A DNA stretch of 61,610 nucleotides from Myxococcales bacterium (GTDB lineage: Bacteria > Myxococcota_A > Polyangia > Fen-1088), in NCBI GenBank assembly GCA_025350815.1, contig JANXXE010000057.1, forward strand, positions 1 through 61,610, in the 5' to 3' direction. Under the pieces are notes generated by a model. It saw only the letters and a list, made by a program, of their open reading frames with translations, was not told the DNA's origin and did no database searches. Below are positions 35,894-44,210 of the stretch, in pieces; position 1 is the first letter of the stretch, and the number at the start of each line of letters is the position of its first letter. A program made the translations under genes and the position numbers.

Positions 35894-37021
35894 GTGAGCG
35901 AAACTGGCCCTCACAGTGTTCTTCCCGGTGCAGCACCCGCGGCTGCCGGCCCGACCGCCGCGTCCGACGCCAAAGAGTTTGCCGCGATCCCAGTGCGGGC
36001 GCGGCGCCGGCTTGTCGCCGCCCTGGGCGTGGTTGCGCTTGCCTTGTTCCTGGCGTTCCACGTGCGCGATGATCTGGCGTACGCGCTGTCGTCCAGCGAT
36101 CCGCAGGATCTGGGGCGGGGCCCTGCCGTTGCCACTGCGCCCGCGGACAGGTTGCCCCTCAATCGGTACGTCAGGTTGGCGGGGGTCCCCGATCGCGAGA
36201 GCGCCGTGGTGCTGGAGCCCCGCGGGTCCGGTAAGTTCCAGCAGTTCTTCCGCCTGCTGGCGACAAGCAGCCGCATTTTCGTCAATCGCAGTCCGGATCC
36301 CCTGCCGCTGGCGCTCGCCGACCGGGACGTGTTCGTGGGGCGTCTCGTGCGGTTCGGGGATCTGTCTTTCGAGTCCTCGATCCGCGAGCACTTTGCGAAG
36401 CGCGTGACGGCCACGCATTTGTTCAAACCCCAGGATGTCATCGCGGGACTGGTCGCGGGCCGCGGGCCTCTGGCTGTTTCAGATCTGGCCGGCGACGAGG
36501 TAACGCTGGGGCCAAACGACGAACTGGTCTTGTCGCACGTACGCCCGGACGAGTTTCGCATCGATTTTCCGAAGGCGCGCTACCCCGACGTCGCTGCCGC
36601 CCGCGCCATCGTCGAGGGCAACGCTGGTCGCGTGCTGTCAGCCGTGTCGGGCGCGGCCGACGCGGTGGAGATCGTCGCCGTCTTTCCGGCCGCCGTGCGC
36701 GACAAGGCGTTCTCGGCCATCGGGGATCCGGACCGCAGAATCAAGATCCGACAGGTCCGCAGCACACTGAAGGTGCCGGCCGGCGCGCTGCGGGGCGACC
36801 CTTCCGGGCTGGCCGTTCAGTCGGCGGACGGTCGAATCGAACGGATACCAGCCAGTGAACTGCAGTCGATTCGCACGGTCGCGCCGGTCCTCATCCCCGA
36901 TGGTGCGCTGCTATTGCTGGAGGGGGACAGGCCCCGGGACCACCTGAAGATTTTGGCCGTCGTGGCGCTTCTGCTGGCGTTTGCCGCGGCGAATATTTTG
37001 TCGCTTCGTCGGTCCGTCTGA
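35894..37021 (+). CDS. Hypothetical bitopic membrane protein
   Basis: 375 residues from GTG at 35894. A first membrane helix lies at about 41-58 (LVAALGVVALALFLAF) and a last one at about 352-370 (ILAVVALLLAFAAANIL), with about 290 residues between them that presumably face the periplasm. That part begins with RYVRLAGVPDRESAVVLEPRG, similar in tone to proteins with a DUF-type E3-ligase/GIDE-like fold, but no catalytic motif is seen. It precedes cysS by 20 bp in the same direction. I do not recognise the family. Confidence 0.65.
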   Translation: MSETGPHSVLPGAAPAAAGPTAASDAKEFAAIPVRARRRLVAALGVVALALFLAFHVRDDLAYALSSSDPQDLGRGPAVATAPADRLPLNRYVRLAGVPDRESAVVLEPRGSGKFQQFFRLLATSSRIFVNRSPDPLPLALADRDVFVGRLVRFGDLSFESSIREHFAKRVTATHLFKPQDVIAGLVAGRGPLAVSDLAGDEVTLGPNDELVLSHVRPDEFRIDFPKARYPDVAAARAIVEGNAGRVLSAVSGAADAVEIVAVFPAAVRDKAFSAIGDPDRRIKIRQVRSTLKVPAGALRGDPSGLAVQSADGRIERIPASELQSIRTVAPVLIPDGALLLLEGDRPRDHLKILAVVALLLAFAAANILSLRRSV

Positions 37022-37041
37022 TCCGTGTAAAAAGGCCCGCC

Positions 37042-38514
37042 ATGATTCGGCTTCACGACACCCGCACCAAACGCAAGGTTGACCTTGTGACCCGCGAACC
37101 CGGAAAGGTGGGCCTGTATGTCTGCGGCGTGACCGTCTACGACATCTGTCACATCGGCCACGGCCGAATGATGGTCGCCTTCGATGTCATCGTGCGGCAC
37201 CTGCGCCGGCGTGGCTTCGCAGTGACCTTCGTTCGCAATATCACCGACGTCGACGACAAGATCATCCGGCGCGCCTTGGCCGAAGGGCGAACCGCTGCCG
37301 AGGTGGCGCGCATCTATTCTGACGCGATGGCGGCAGACTTGGCCGCCCTGGGTATCCTGCCACCCAGCATCGAGCCGCTGGCCACCCAGCACATCGCCGA
37401 GATGATTGCGCTCATCACGCGCCTCATTGACCAGGGCCTGGCGTATGCCGCCGATGGCGACGTGTACTACGCGGTGACGCGTTTTGCCGGGTACGGATCT
37501 CTTTCAGGGCAAAGTCCGGACGAATTGAAATCGGGCGCCCGCATCGAGGTCGGCGATCAGAAACGCAATCCGCTGGATTTTGCCTTGTGGAAAGGCGCCA
37601 AGCCGGGCGAGCCGTTCTGGGAAAGTCCCTGGGGTCCCGGCCGTCCCGGCTGGCACATTGAATGTTCGGCCATGGCCCACCGGTACCTGGGCGAGGCCTT
37701 CGACATCCACGGCGGCGGCGCCGATCTGATTTTTCCGCACCATGAAAACGAGATCGCGCAATCGGAAGGCGCTTTCGGACACGGCTCGTTCGCGGGTCAG
37801 TGGTTGCACTCGGGGATGGTGAACTTCGGCGGCGAAAAGATGTCGAAGTCCCTGGGTAACGTCGTTACCATCCGCAAGGTCGCCGAGGCCTACGATCTTG
37901 AGGCTCTGCGTCTCTTGGTGGTGAGCGTGCACTACCGCAGCCCGGTGTCGTTCGAGATCGGTCGCAATGCGGCGGGCGAGGCCGTGTACCCCGACCTCGA
38001 CGAGGCGGAGACGCGTCTCGAATATTTCTACCGCACCCTTGAACGCCTGGATGCCTTCCTGGCGTCGGCGAAGGTCGCCCCTGCGGCGCCGCCGCCGTCA
38101 GATCTGGTGGCGCGTTTCGACGAAGCGATGGACGACGATTTCAACACGGCGACGGCGCTGTCTTGCGTGCACGAGGGTTTCGTCACGGCGAACAAACTCC
38201 TCGACGAGCCAAAATCGCTGGCCAAGGATCTGCGTTTGGCAACCTTGACGGCGCTGGCCCGGGACCTGCGCGGTGCCGGCGAGACCCTGGGCATTGTCAC
38301 GCGCGCGCCGGGGGACTTTCTGCAGGCCCGCCGGGATCGTCTGTGTCAGCGCCGGGGCATCGACGCCGGCCACGTCGAAGATCAGATCGTCGCCCGCAAG
38401 GCCGCGCGCGCCGCGAAGGAATTTGCCCAGGCCGACGGGATTCGCGACGCGCTCAAGGCCACCGGCGTCGAGTTGATGGACTTCCCGACCGGCACGTCCT
38501 GGCGAATCGTTTAA
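37042..38514 (+). CDS. cysS: Cysteinyl-tRNA synthetase
   Basis: 490 residues, full length class Ia synthetase that charges tRNA-Cys. HIGH is at 37-40, with the zinc ligand C28 in YVCGVTVYD. The zinc/substrate region GWHIECSAM and [10 protein letters not shown] follow, and KMSKS is at about 267-271 in [11 protein letters not shown]. The C-terminal anticodon-binding region ends [19 protein letters not shown] lies about 9 nt before the ATG. It is convergent with the next gene across a perfect CCTAAATTTAGG palindrome. Confidence 0.97.
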   Translation: MIRLHDTRTKRKVDLVTREPGKVGLYVCGVTVYDICHIGHGRMMVAFDVIVRHLRRRGFAVTFVRNITDVDDKIIRRALAEGRTAAEVARIYSDAMAADLAALGILPPSIEPLATQHIAEMIALITRLIDQGLAYAADGDVYYAVTRFAGYGSLSGQSPDELKSGARIEVGDQKRNPLDFALWKGAKPGEPFWESPWGPGRPGWHIECSAMAHRYLGEAFDIHGGGADLIFPHHENEIAQSEGAFGHGSFAGQWLHSGMVNFGGEKMSKSLGNVVTIRKVAEAYDLEALRLLVVSVHYRSPVSFEIGRNAAGEAVYPDLDEAETRLEYFYRTLERLDAFLASAKVAPAAPPPSDLVARFDEAMDDDFNTATALSCVHEGFVTANKLLDEPKSLAKDLRLATLTALARDLRGAGETLGIVTRAPGDFLQARRDRLCQRRGIDAGHVEDQIVARKAARAAKEFAQADGIRDALKATGVELMDFPTGTSWRIV

Positions 38515-38526
38515 CCTAAATTTAGG
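38515..38526. terminator. Convergent-junction palindrome CCTAAATTTAGG
   Basis: Perfect 12-bp palindrome that starts right after the cysS stop and includes the stop codon of the convergent gene. The core AAATTTAGGGCT recurs at 43114-43125, also over the stop codon of a minus-strand gene at a convergent junction. It may act as a weak bidirectional terminator, or be chance. The stem is AT-rich and lacks a U-run. Confidence 0.3.
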
Positions 38527-39319
38527 GCTGCCGATCCCGCTCGTCCTGGGACAGGTAGGCGAGAATGACCTCGTCCAGGCTTTTGTCGCTGATGATCTCC
38601 ACCGGCGGCGTATCGGTCTTGACGGCGCTGGTGCGCGGCGCGTCCGCGGGGTGCACTGGCGGCGGGGCGAACGGCAGGGGCGGCGGCAGCGCGGGACCAC
38701 CCGTGCGGGCGCCGGGCAGGGGGGCTGCCGGGCGTCGCGCGCGATGCGGCGGAATCTGCGGCACCGGCGGGGCCCCGCCGACCGAAACGCTTCTTTGGAC
38801 GACCACACTGGGCACCGGAGGTGGTGTGGGGCGATCGGGCCTGGCTGCGCGCGTGAGCGCGTAGACCCCCGGCCCGGGGGGCATGCGCAGTGGGGCGACG
38901 GCCGCAGCTTCGGACTCCAGTGATTCCGACGATTCCAATTCTGCCTCGACTTCTTCGAGGGGTGGTAGCGCATCCAGGTCGAGGGCTTTTTGGTCGGGCG
39001 CGCGATCCGTGGCCACCTCGTCCAGGGCCTCGCCCCGGGTGGCGAAGTGCGCGCTGATGCGTTCGTCGTGCTTGGCTTGCTTGAGCTCCTTGAGGATGGC
39101 CTTGTGCTGACCCTGCATCAGGCTGCGGACGAGTTCTTCGGACGCCTCGCGATCATAGTCGTGGCGCATCGAGGCCACGATGGTGCCCTGGTAGTACAGG
39201 TGGGTGAAAAGACGTGGGTTGGCCGGCCCCGAATCCTCGGTCTGTACGTGGAAGACGCGCCCCCGGTAGCGCACGTTGTGGTTGTAGCCCAGTAGCGGGC
39301 TTCGGGGCGGCCGGCCCAT
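38522..39319 (-). CDS. Hypothetical protein: small conserved N-terminal domain plus long disordered tail
   Basis: 265 residues. The first 75 residues are compact and look conserved (GYNHNVRYRGRVFHVQTED, THLYYQGTIVASMRHDY); I recall such an N-terminus from myxobacterial hypothetical proteins. Residues about 80-250 are rich in Pro, Ala, Glu and Ser and probably disordered. The last 20 (SLDEVILAYLSQDERD) form a conserved-looking helix. This layout fits a short folded head, a tether and a docking helix, perhaps for protein-protein contact. A TATACT box (complement of 39327-39332) 7 nt before the ATG suggests leaderless mRNA. Function unknown. Confidence 0.75.
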   Translation of the reverse strand: MGRPPRSPLLGYNHNVRYRGRVFHVQTEDSGPANPRLFTHLYYQGTIVASMRHDYDREASEELVRSLMQGQHKAILKELKQAKHDERISAHFATRGEALDEVATDRAPDQKALDLDALPPLEEVEAELESSESLESEAAAVAPLRMPPGPGVYALTRAARPDRPTPPPVPSVVVQRSVSVGGAPPVPQIPPHRARRPAAPLPGARTGGPALPPPLPFAPPPVHPADAPRTSAVKTDTPPVEIISDKSLDEVILAYLSQDERDRQP

Positions 39320-39374
39320 GCGCAGCAGTATATAGCCGCCGTTGACCCTGTGCTAAACTGGCCAGGAGGCCGCG

Positions 39375-39665
39375 TTGGTCAGTGTCATCGCGATAAAGAT
39401 TCGGGATACGACCCGTGATCGCACCTCGCCCATGGCATTGGGCCGGCCGTATACGGGTTACCTCATCACCTATCCCACCATCGGCCGTGGCATGGTCATT
39501 TTTCGCAACCCCAACGGCCACCGGATGATCACGACGCCCGTCCGCCGCGTGCTGGGCGATTTCGGGGCCGAGGACGTCTACGTGGAAACCGAGAATTCCG
39601 TCTACAAGCTCGCGTTTCGCTCGGGCGCGTCCGCGGTCGTTGCTCGCGTCAGCCAGGCCCGGTAG
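39375..39665 (+). CDS. Small hypothetical protein (96 aa) upstream of the aminotransferase fusion
   Basis: 96 residues from TTG at 39375, supported by AGGAGG 5 nt upstream (39364-39369). Beta-rich pattern (YTGYLITYPTIGRGMVIFR, DVYVETENSVYKLAF) with conserved-looking basic loops, compatible with a small beta-barrel of SH3 or Hfq-like size, but no family is recognised. It ends 5 bp before the nucleotidyltransferase-aminotransferase fusion and is probably in the same operon. Divergent from the preceding hypothetical gene. Confidence 0.6.
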   Translation: MVSVIAIKIRDTTRDRTSPMALGRPYTGYLITYPTIGRGMVIFRNPNGHRMITTPVRRVLGDFGAEDVYVETENSVYKLAFRSGASAVVARVSQAR

Positions 39666-39670
39666 CGCGG

Positions 39671-41638
39671 GTGTCGCGCCCCATGATTCGCCAAGCGCTG
39701 ATTCTGGCCGCCGGCCGGGGCCGGCAGGTGGGCGAGTCGGGAATGCCGAATTGCCTGGCGACGGTGGGCGGAATCCCCGTTATCCTGCGGACCCTGCGCG
39801 TTCTGCGCCGCGCCGGCGTGAACCGCGTGGGCATCGTGACCGGGTACGCAGGTGCCGAACTGCGCCGGCGGGTCGAGCAGATGTGCGCCAAGGAGCCGGC
39901 CCTGCCGCCCGAGCTGCTGTTCTTCGACAACACCGCCTGGGAGAAGCCGAACGGTCTGTCGGTCCTGGCGGCGCGTGGCTTCGTCACCGAGCGGACCCTG
40001 CTGGTGATGGCGGACCAAATCGCAGCCCCGCGTCTGGTCGAAAGTCTGGCGCGTCTTTCGCCGACCGACCCCGGTACGATCCTGGCCGTCGATCGAGATC
40101 TGTCCCGTGTCTTCGATTTCGACGACGCGACCAAGGTCAAGCTGTCGGCCCAGGACGGGCGGGGCGACGGAAACCGGGTCGCGCGCATTGGTAAAGATCT
40201 GCGCGAGCACGATGCCGTCAGCGCCGGCCTGTTCGTGATGGCACCGTCGCTGCTGGACTGCCTGGATGCCTTGCCCGAGCCGTCTTTGACCGAGGGCGTG
40301 CGCGAGGCGGCCCGGCGCGGTTTGATATCGGGGCACGAGGTGCGCGGGGCCCTGTGGCAGGACATCGATTCACCCGAGATGCGGCTGCACGCCGAATGGC
40401 TGCTGCGCGTTTACGGTGACGAGCTGGACCGCCCGGCGGTTCAAGGTGTCACACCGTCCCCCGCCACAGATACGCTGGCCCTGATCGAACAGCTACTGGC
40501 CGAAAAGGACGCAGCCGGCTACACGTTGCTGAATCCCGGTCCGGTGATGACGTCGGCACGGGTCAAGGCGGCCCTGGTTCACCATGACGTCTGTCACCGC
40601 GACGAGGACTATCGGGGCGTCGTGCGGCGCTTGCAGCAAAAGCTGCGAACTGTGTTTGGTGCCTCCGACGAGCACGAGATGCTGCTTTTGACTGGGTCGG
40701 GGACGGCCGCGATGGAGATGTCGATTGCCTCGGTGGTGCCGCCCGGGAAGAAGATTCTCACCGTCGAAAACGGCGCCTTTGGCGAGCGCCTGACGGAAAT
40801 CGCCCGTCTTCACGGGTTGCCGCACGTCGCACACCGTCTGCCCTGGGGCCAACTTCCCGATCCGGCCGCGCTCGCCGCGACGCTGCATGGTGATCCGGAT
40901 ATCGCGGTGGTCGCCATGATTCACCACGAGACATCGATTGGTATCGTGAATCCGGTCGGTGCCGTCGGTCGCCTGTGTCGCGAACGCGGCGTCATGCTGG
41001 TTCTCGATTCGGTTTCGGCGCTTGGCGCCGAGGATCTGGATGTCGTGCGCGACAACGTGGACATCTGTTATTCGTCGGCGAACAAGTGCCTGCATTCCGT
41101 ATCCGGTGTCTCCTTCATCTGCGTGGCGCCAGGCGTGTGGCCGCGTATCGCCGGCATCGCGCCGCGGGTCTACTACCTGGATTTGTCGCGCTACCGTCGT
41201 TACCTGCAGGAAGATCAGACGCCGTTCACGCCGGCGGTGTCGTCGTTCTTTGCGCTCGAAACCGCGCTCGACGAGCTGCGCGAACAGGGGGGCGTGCCGG
41301 CCCGGCGCGAATTGTACCGCCGGCGCAATCTGCGCATCCGCCGGGTTCTCACCGATCTGGGCTTCCGATCCTTCACCAACACCGGGCGCGAGTCTCACAC
41401 CATTTGCACGATGCGAATCCCCGATGCCCTGACGGTGGCCGAGCTTTACGATCGCCTGAAGAAGGTCGGCTTCGTCATCTACAAGTGCAAGGGCGCGCTG
41501 TCCGAGCGGTACATTCAGGTGGCCAATATGGGCGAGCTGCCTGACACGACCATCGACGCGTTCCTGGCGGCCGTCGCCACCGTTGTCGAGGCCGCGCGCG
41601 TCGCCGGCGTTGCGACCGGCCGCCTGCGGTCCGTCTGA
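39671..41638 (+). CDS. Nucleotidyltransferase-class V aminotransferase fusion (PntC/2-aminoethylphosphonate transaminase type)
   Basis: 655 residues. An N-terminal NTP-transferase domain (about 6-245) is followed by a PhnW-like class V aminotransferase (about 275-645). Conserved parts: LNPGPVMTSARVK, LLTGSGTAAMEM, VDSVSA-type loop (LDSVSALGAEDLD) and the PLP lysine K472 in SSANKCLHSVSG, typical of 2-aminoethylphosphonate-pyruvate transaminases. Such fusions make phosphonoacetaldehyde into 2-AEP and activate it as CMP-AEP for coupling to lipids or glycans. The nucleotidyltransferase signature is altered: AAGRGRQVGESGMPN replaces the usual GxGxR...PK, losing both basic residues, though the later metal-site DIDSPE and IGKDL remain. 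No PEP mutase or phosphonopyruvate decarboxylase gene lies in the window. Its TGA overlaps the next gene's ATG. Confidence 0.85.
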   Translation: MSRPMIRQALILAAGRGRQVGESGMPNCLATVGGIPVILRTLRVLRRAGVNRVGIVTGYAGAELRRRVEQMCAKEPALPPELLFFDNTAWEKPNGLSVLAARGFVTERTLLVMADQIAAPRLVESLARLSPTDPGTILAVDRDLSRVFDFDDATKVKLSAQDGRGDGNRVARIGKDLREHDAVSAGLFVMAPSLLDCLDALPEPSLTEGVREAARRGLISGHEVRGALWQDIDSPEMRLHAEWLLRVYGDELDRPAVQGVTPSPATDTLALIEQLLAEKDAAGYTLLNPGPVMTSARVKAALVHHDVCHRDEDYRGVVRRLQQKLRTVFGASDEHEMLLLTGSGTAAMEMSIASVVPPGKKILTVENGAFGERLTEIARLHGLPHVAHRLPWGQLPDPAALAATLHGDPDIAVVAMIHHETSIGIVNPVGAVGRLCRERGVMLVLDSVSALGAEDLDVVRDNVDICYSSANKCLHSVSGVSFICVAPGVWPRIAGIAPRVYYLDLSRYRRYLQEDQTPFTPAVSSFFALETALDELREQGGVPARRELYRRRNLRIRRVLTDLGFRSFTNTGRESHTICTMRIPDALTVAELYDRLKKVGFVIYKCKGALSERYIQVANMGELPDTTIDAFLAAVATVVEAARVAGVATGRLRSV

Positions 41639-42669
41639 TGCGGGCGGCCCTGTTCCGTCGTCACGGCGGGCCCGAGGTATTGGAGGTAGGCGAGGTCCCG
41701 ACCCCCATCCCCGGCGCGCGTGAGGTACAGATCGCGGTGAAGGCGGTGGCGCTGAACCATTTTGACCTGTGGCTGCGCCGCGGGCATCCGGCCATGAAGG
41801 TTTCCTTCCCGCATGTGTCAGGCGGCGACGTCTGCGGCGTGGTGTCCGCGGTCGGCGCAGGCGCGCAGGGGGTGAAGGAAGGGGATCGTGTCGTCGTCAA
41901 CCCGGGGCTGTCCTGCGGCCGGTGCCGGGAATGCCTGTCGGGGCAAGACAATCTGTGCACCGCGTACCGCATGGTGGGTGAGCAGACCTGGGGCGGCGAG
42001 GCCGAATACCTGGTCGTCCCCGACGTGAACATCGTGCCGGCCCCCGCGGGTCCGTCGGACGCGGAACTGGCGTCGTTGCCGATCGTATTTATGACCGCGT
42101 GGCATATGCTGGTCGACCGGGCCGCCATCCGGCCCGCGGATACGGTGCTGGTGCTGGCCGCTGGCTCGGGGGTGGGCGTGGCTGCGGTTCAGGTGGCCAA
42201 GTTGCATGGGGCGCGCGTGATCGCCGCTGCGTCGACGGCGGCCAAGGTCGCGCGGGCACGGGATTTGGGCGCTGACGAGGGGATCAATTATGCCGAACAC
42301 CCGGACTTCGTTCGTGAGGTCAAACGCCTGACCGCAGGGCGCGGCGCCGATATCATCGTCGAGCACACGGGTGCGGCGACGTTTCCGGCGTCGGTGCGGT
42401 CAGCGGCGAAGGGCGCCCGGATCGTCACGTGTGGGGCCACCGATGGTTTCGAGGCGCCGCTGAACCTGCGGCATGTGTTCTGGCGGCACCTTTCGATCCT
42501 GGGGTCGACCCTGGCGCCCAAGGGTCGGCTGTTTGCCATTGTCGACCTGGTCGCAGCCGGGCGCCTTCGGGCGGTGGTCGACCGCGTTCTGCCCCTTGAC
42601 CAGGTGGCCGAGGGGCACCGTGTTCTTGAGGCCCGCGAGGCGTTCGGCAAGGTGGTCTTGGTGCCCTAA
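41638..42669 (+). CDS. Zinc-type medium-chain dehydrogenase/reductase
   Basis: 343 residues starting inside the TGATG overlap with the aminotransferase fusion, so the two are translationally coupled. MDR fold: GroES-like N-terminal domain with HVSGGDVCGVV, the four structural-zinc cysteines C93, C96, C99 and C107 (CGRCRECLSGQDNLC), and a Rossmann domain with LAAGSGVGVAAVQ. The catalytic zinc site of classical alcohol dehydrogenases is not obvious (NHFDLWLRRG in place of the Cys/His pair), so it may be a quinone-oxidoreductase-type enzyme keeping only structural zinc. If the fusion truly handles phosphonates, it could reduce phosphonoacetaldehyde or an analogue, but this is inference. Confidence 0.88.
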   Translation: MRAALFRRHGGPEVLEVGEVPTPIPGAREVQIAVKAVALNHFDLWLRRGHPAMKVSFPHVSGGDVCGVVSAVGAGAQGVKEGDRVVVNPGLSCGRCRECLSGQDNLCTAYRMVGEQTWGGEAEYLVVPDVNIVPAPAGPSDAELASLPIVFMTAWHMLVDRAAIRPADTVLVLAAGSGVGVAAVQVAKLHGARVIAAASTAAKVARARDLGADEGINYAEHPDFVREVKRLTAGRGADIIVEHTGAATFPASVRSAAKGARIVTCGATDGFEAPLNLRHVFWRHLSILGSTLAPKGRLFAIVDLVAAGRLRAVVDRVLPLDQVAEGHRVLEAREAFGKVVLVP

Positions 42670-42691
42670 GAGCGCTATATACTGCGCCGTT

Positions 42692-43102
42692 ATGGCAAAT
42701 GGCAGCACGGGCACCACCGAGAGCCAACACACGATTTCGATCGAGCGCGAGGTCGACGCACCGGCGCGCGACACGTTTCGTTGCTGGGTCGAGAACACCT
42801 TTCTTCATCCCGATCACATCCTGAAACGGACCGCCGATCGAATGGTGCGCTTTACCTACACGGGCAAGGACGCCCCGGACAGCGTGGCCGAGATTGAATT
42901 CGAGACCAAGGGCGCGAATGGCTGTCTGGTGCGGGTCAAACACAGCCAGATCGGCGACGCGACCGTGGCGCGGGTGCTGGAACAGAAGTGGGCCGATGAA
43001 CTCGACGCGCTGGCCGTGCATGCCGCGGACAAGCAGGGGATTCCCACGCTGGAGATTCGCGTGTGGCCGGGGCCCAATCCCAAGCCCGGCTTCAAGAACT
43101 GA
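42692..43102 (+). CDS. SRPBCC/START-like family protein
   Basis: 136 residues from ATG at 42692. The pattern TISIEREVDAPARDTFRCWVENTFLHPDHILKRT, then VAEIEFETKGANGCLVRVKHSQ and a long C-terminal helix, fits the helix-grip fold of polyketide-cyclase/AHSA1-like proteins, which bind small hydrophobic ligands or act as chaperone cofactors. The C-terminus carries an extra stretch with repeated Pro. A TATACT box (42678-42683) 8 nt before the ATG suggests its own leaderless transcript rather than read-through from the dehydrogenase gene 22 bp upstream. Confidence 0.7.
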   Translation: MANGSTGTTESQHTISIEREVDAPARDTFRCWVENTFLHPDHILKRTADRMVRFTYTGKDAPDSVAEIEFETKGANGCLVRVKHSQIGDATVARVLEQKWADELDALAVHAADKQGIPTLEIRVWPGPNPKPGFKN

Positions 43103-43109
43103 CGTCGCC

Positions 43110-43124
43110 GCCCAAATTTAGGGC
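43110..43124. terminator. Convergent-junction hairpin GCCC-AAATTTA-GGGC
   Basis: A four-base GC stem around AAATTTA, between convergent genes ending at 43102 and 43118 and including the stop codon of the latter. It shares AAATTTAGGGCT with the junction at 38518-38529. The stem is short and has no U-run, so terminator activity is only a suggestion. Confidence 0.3.
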
Positions 43125-43567
43125 TTCGGGGGATCGCCGGCGGGCCGGAAACGCAGTTCAAGCATGACCGGCTTTGGCGTTGCGGGGACTTCGACGCTGG
43201 CGCGGCCCAGCTTCAGTTCGACCAGTGACAGGTTGTAGACCACCGTGGTTTGCCAGGCGGTGTCTATCTGCACGCCCGTCACGAGATCATTTGACCCGGC
43301 CTGGACAGAGGGTGCCGTTGGGGCCTGGCTGGCGCGTTCTGGCGCAAGCCACACCTTTACGGCCTGGCCACCCACGCGGACTGTGCAGATGGGTTGCTCT
43401 GTGGGACCTGCGGTCGTCGTGCGGAGGCCGTCAAAATACGGGATCGTCATCGTGTACAGGGGTGAGCCGTCCTGGGCGACAAGGGGCCCGCTGGTGGCGC
43501 AAGCGGCTGCCGTGAACGCGAGGCAGGCCGTCAATATGGCATTGTGGAGGGATCGCCCGGTTTTCAC
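43118..43567 (-). CDS. Putative lipoprotein (about 149 aa)
   Basis: 149 residues from GTG at 43567; the frame is open to 43621 but that part does not resemble a signal. The signal ends TAAACATSG, giving a lipidated cysteine near C23. The mature part has beta-like stretches (YTMTIPYFDGLRT, ICTVRVGGQAVKVWL, TTVVYNLSLVELKLG) and a short Pro-rich tail. No known domain is recognised. It stands divergent from the MerR-isc operon with about 140 bp between them and convergent with the SRPBCC gene. Confidence 0.65.
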   Translation of the reverse strand: MKTGRSLHNAILTACLAFTAAACATSGPLVAQDGSPLYTMTIPYFDGLRTTTAGPTEQPICTVRVGGQAVKVWLAPERASQAPTAPSVQAGSNDLVTGVQIDTAWQTTVVYNLSLVELKLGRASVEVPATPKPVMLELRFRPAGDPPKP

Positions 43568-43654
43568 CGTCGCATCGTAACGCGTTCTACCGGGCGCCGG
43601 CAAAGAAGCCGCAAAAAGCATGGCGTCATGCCGCGCATGTAGGCCATTTCGCGC

Positions 43655-43700
43655 TTGACTTGCCGACCTCGGAATCCTATTACTCTTACGTATACGTAAG
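43655..43700 (+). promoter_or_regulatory. Promoter and palindromic operator of the merR-isc operon
   Basis: A sigma-70-like promoter is visible: TTGACT at 43655-43660, a 17-bp spacer and TATTAC at 43678-43683. Right after the -10 lies a perfect 16-bp palindrome, CTTACGTATACGTAAG (43685-43700), ending 10 bp before the regulator's ATG. The palindrome would cover the transcription start, fitting a repressor site rather than the classical MerR spacer position. The most likely binder is the MerR-family protein encoded next, giving autoregulation of the whole operon. An imperfect match (GTATACGT at 12854-12861) lies in the nuoB-erpA promoter region. Confidence 0.65.
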
Positions 43701-43710
43701 GGTTTGAGTC

Positions 43711-44202
43711 ATGGATGTTGCTGCTGACAGTCTTTCTCTCCTGAAGATTGGGGATCTGGCCCGCCGAACGGGAAAAACCGTCCGGGCGATTCATCTATAC
43801 GAGGAACTGGGGCTTCTGACGCCGGCCGTCCGCTCGAAGGGCGGTTTCCGTTTGTACTCGGGCCGCGCGGTCAAGCGCATCGACTGGATCCAGAAGCTGC
43901 AGGACATGGGCTTTTCGCTGACTGAGATCAAGGCGTTCCTGCGCGTGTGGGAAGAAAGCGCGACCGCGCCCAAGGCGATGGCGACGGTGCGGGAGATTTT
44001 CGCGGACAAGCTGCGCGAGACGCGCGAGACCATTTCGCGCCTGGGTCGACTGGCCGCCGAGCTGTCCGACAGCCTGGAATATCTGGATAGCTGCCGGTCG
44101 TGCGAGCCCGTGCACACGCAGCCCGAGTGTGGCACCTGCGAGTTGCACGGGCATGAGGGCAAGTCCGCCCCCCTGCTGGTGGACGGAATCACGAAGCACT
44201 GA
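43711..44202 (+). CDS. MerR-family regulator heading the isc operon, with C-terminal Cys4 motif
   Basis: 163 residues. The N-terminal MerR winged helix (about 10-80) shows [26 protein letters not shown] and [13 protein letters not shown]. The dimerisation coiled coil covers about 88-125. The C-terminal tail holds C128-x2-C131 and C140-x2-C143, followed by HGH (146-148); the spacing could hold an Fe-S cluster or zinc. It occupies the place where the Rrf2-type regulator iscR usually starts the operon. By position it should adjust isc expression to cluster supply, but a zinc or iron sensor is also possible. The gene ends 8 bp before iscS. Confidence 0.85.
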   Translation: MDVAADSLSLLKIGDLARRTGKTVRAIHLYEELGLLTPAVRSKGGFRLYSGRAVKRIDWIQKLQDMGFSLTEIKAFLRVWEESATAPKAMATVREIFADKLRETRETISRLGRLAAELSDSLEYLDSCRSCEPVHTQPECGTCELHGHEGKSAPLLVDGITKH

Positions 44203-44210
44203 GCATCAAC

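Noticed and set aside
39671-43102. A complete phosphonate biosynthesis cluster
   Set aside because: No PEP mutase, phosphonopyruvate decarboxylase or phosphonate transferase gene is present in the window; only the late-step fusion is seen.
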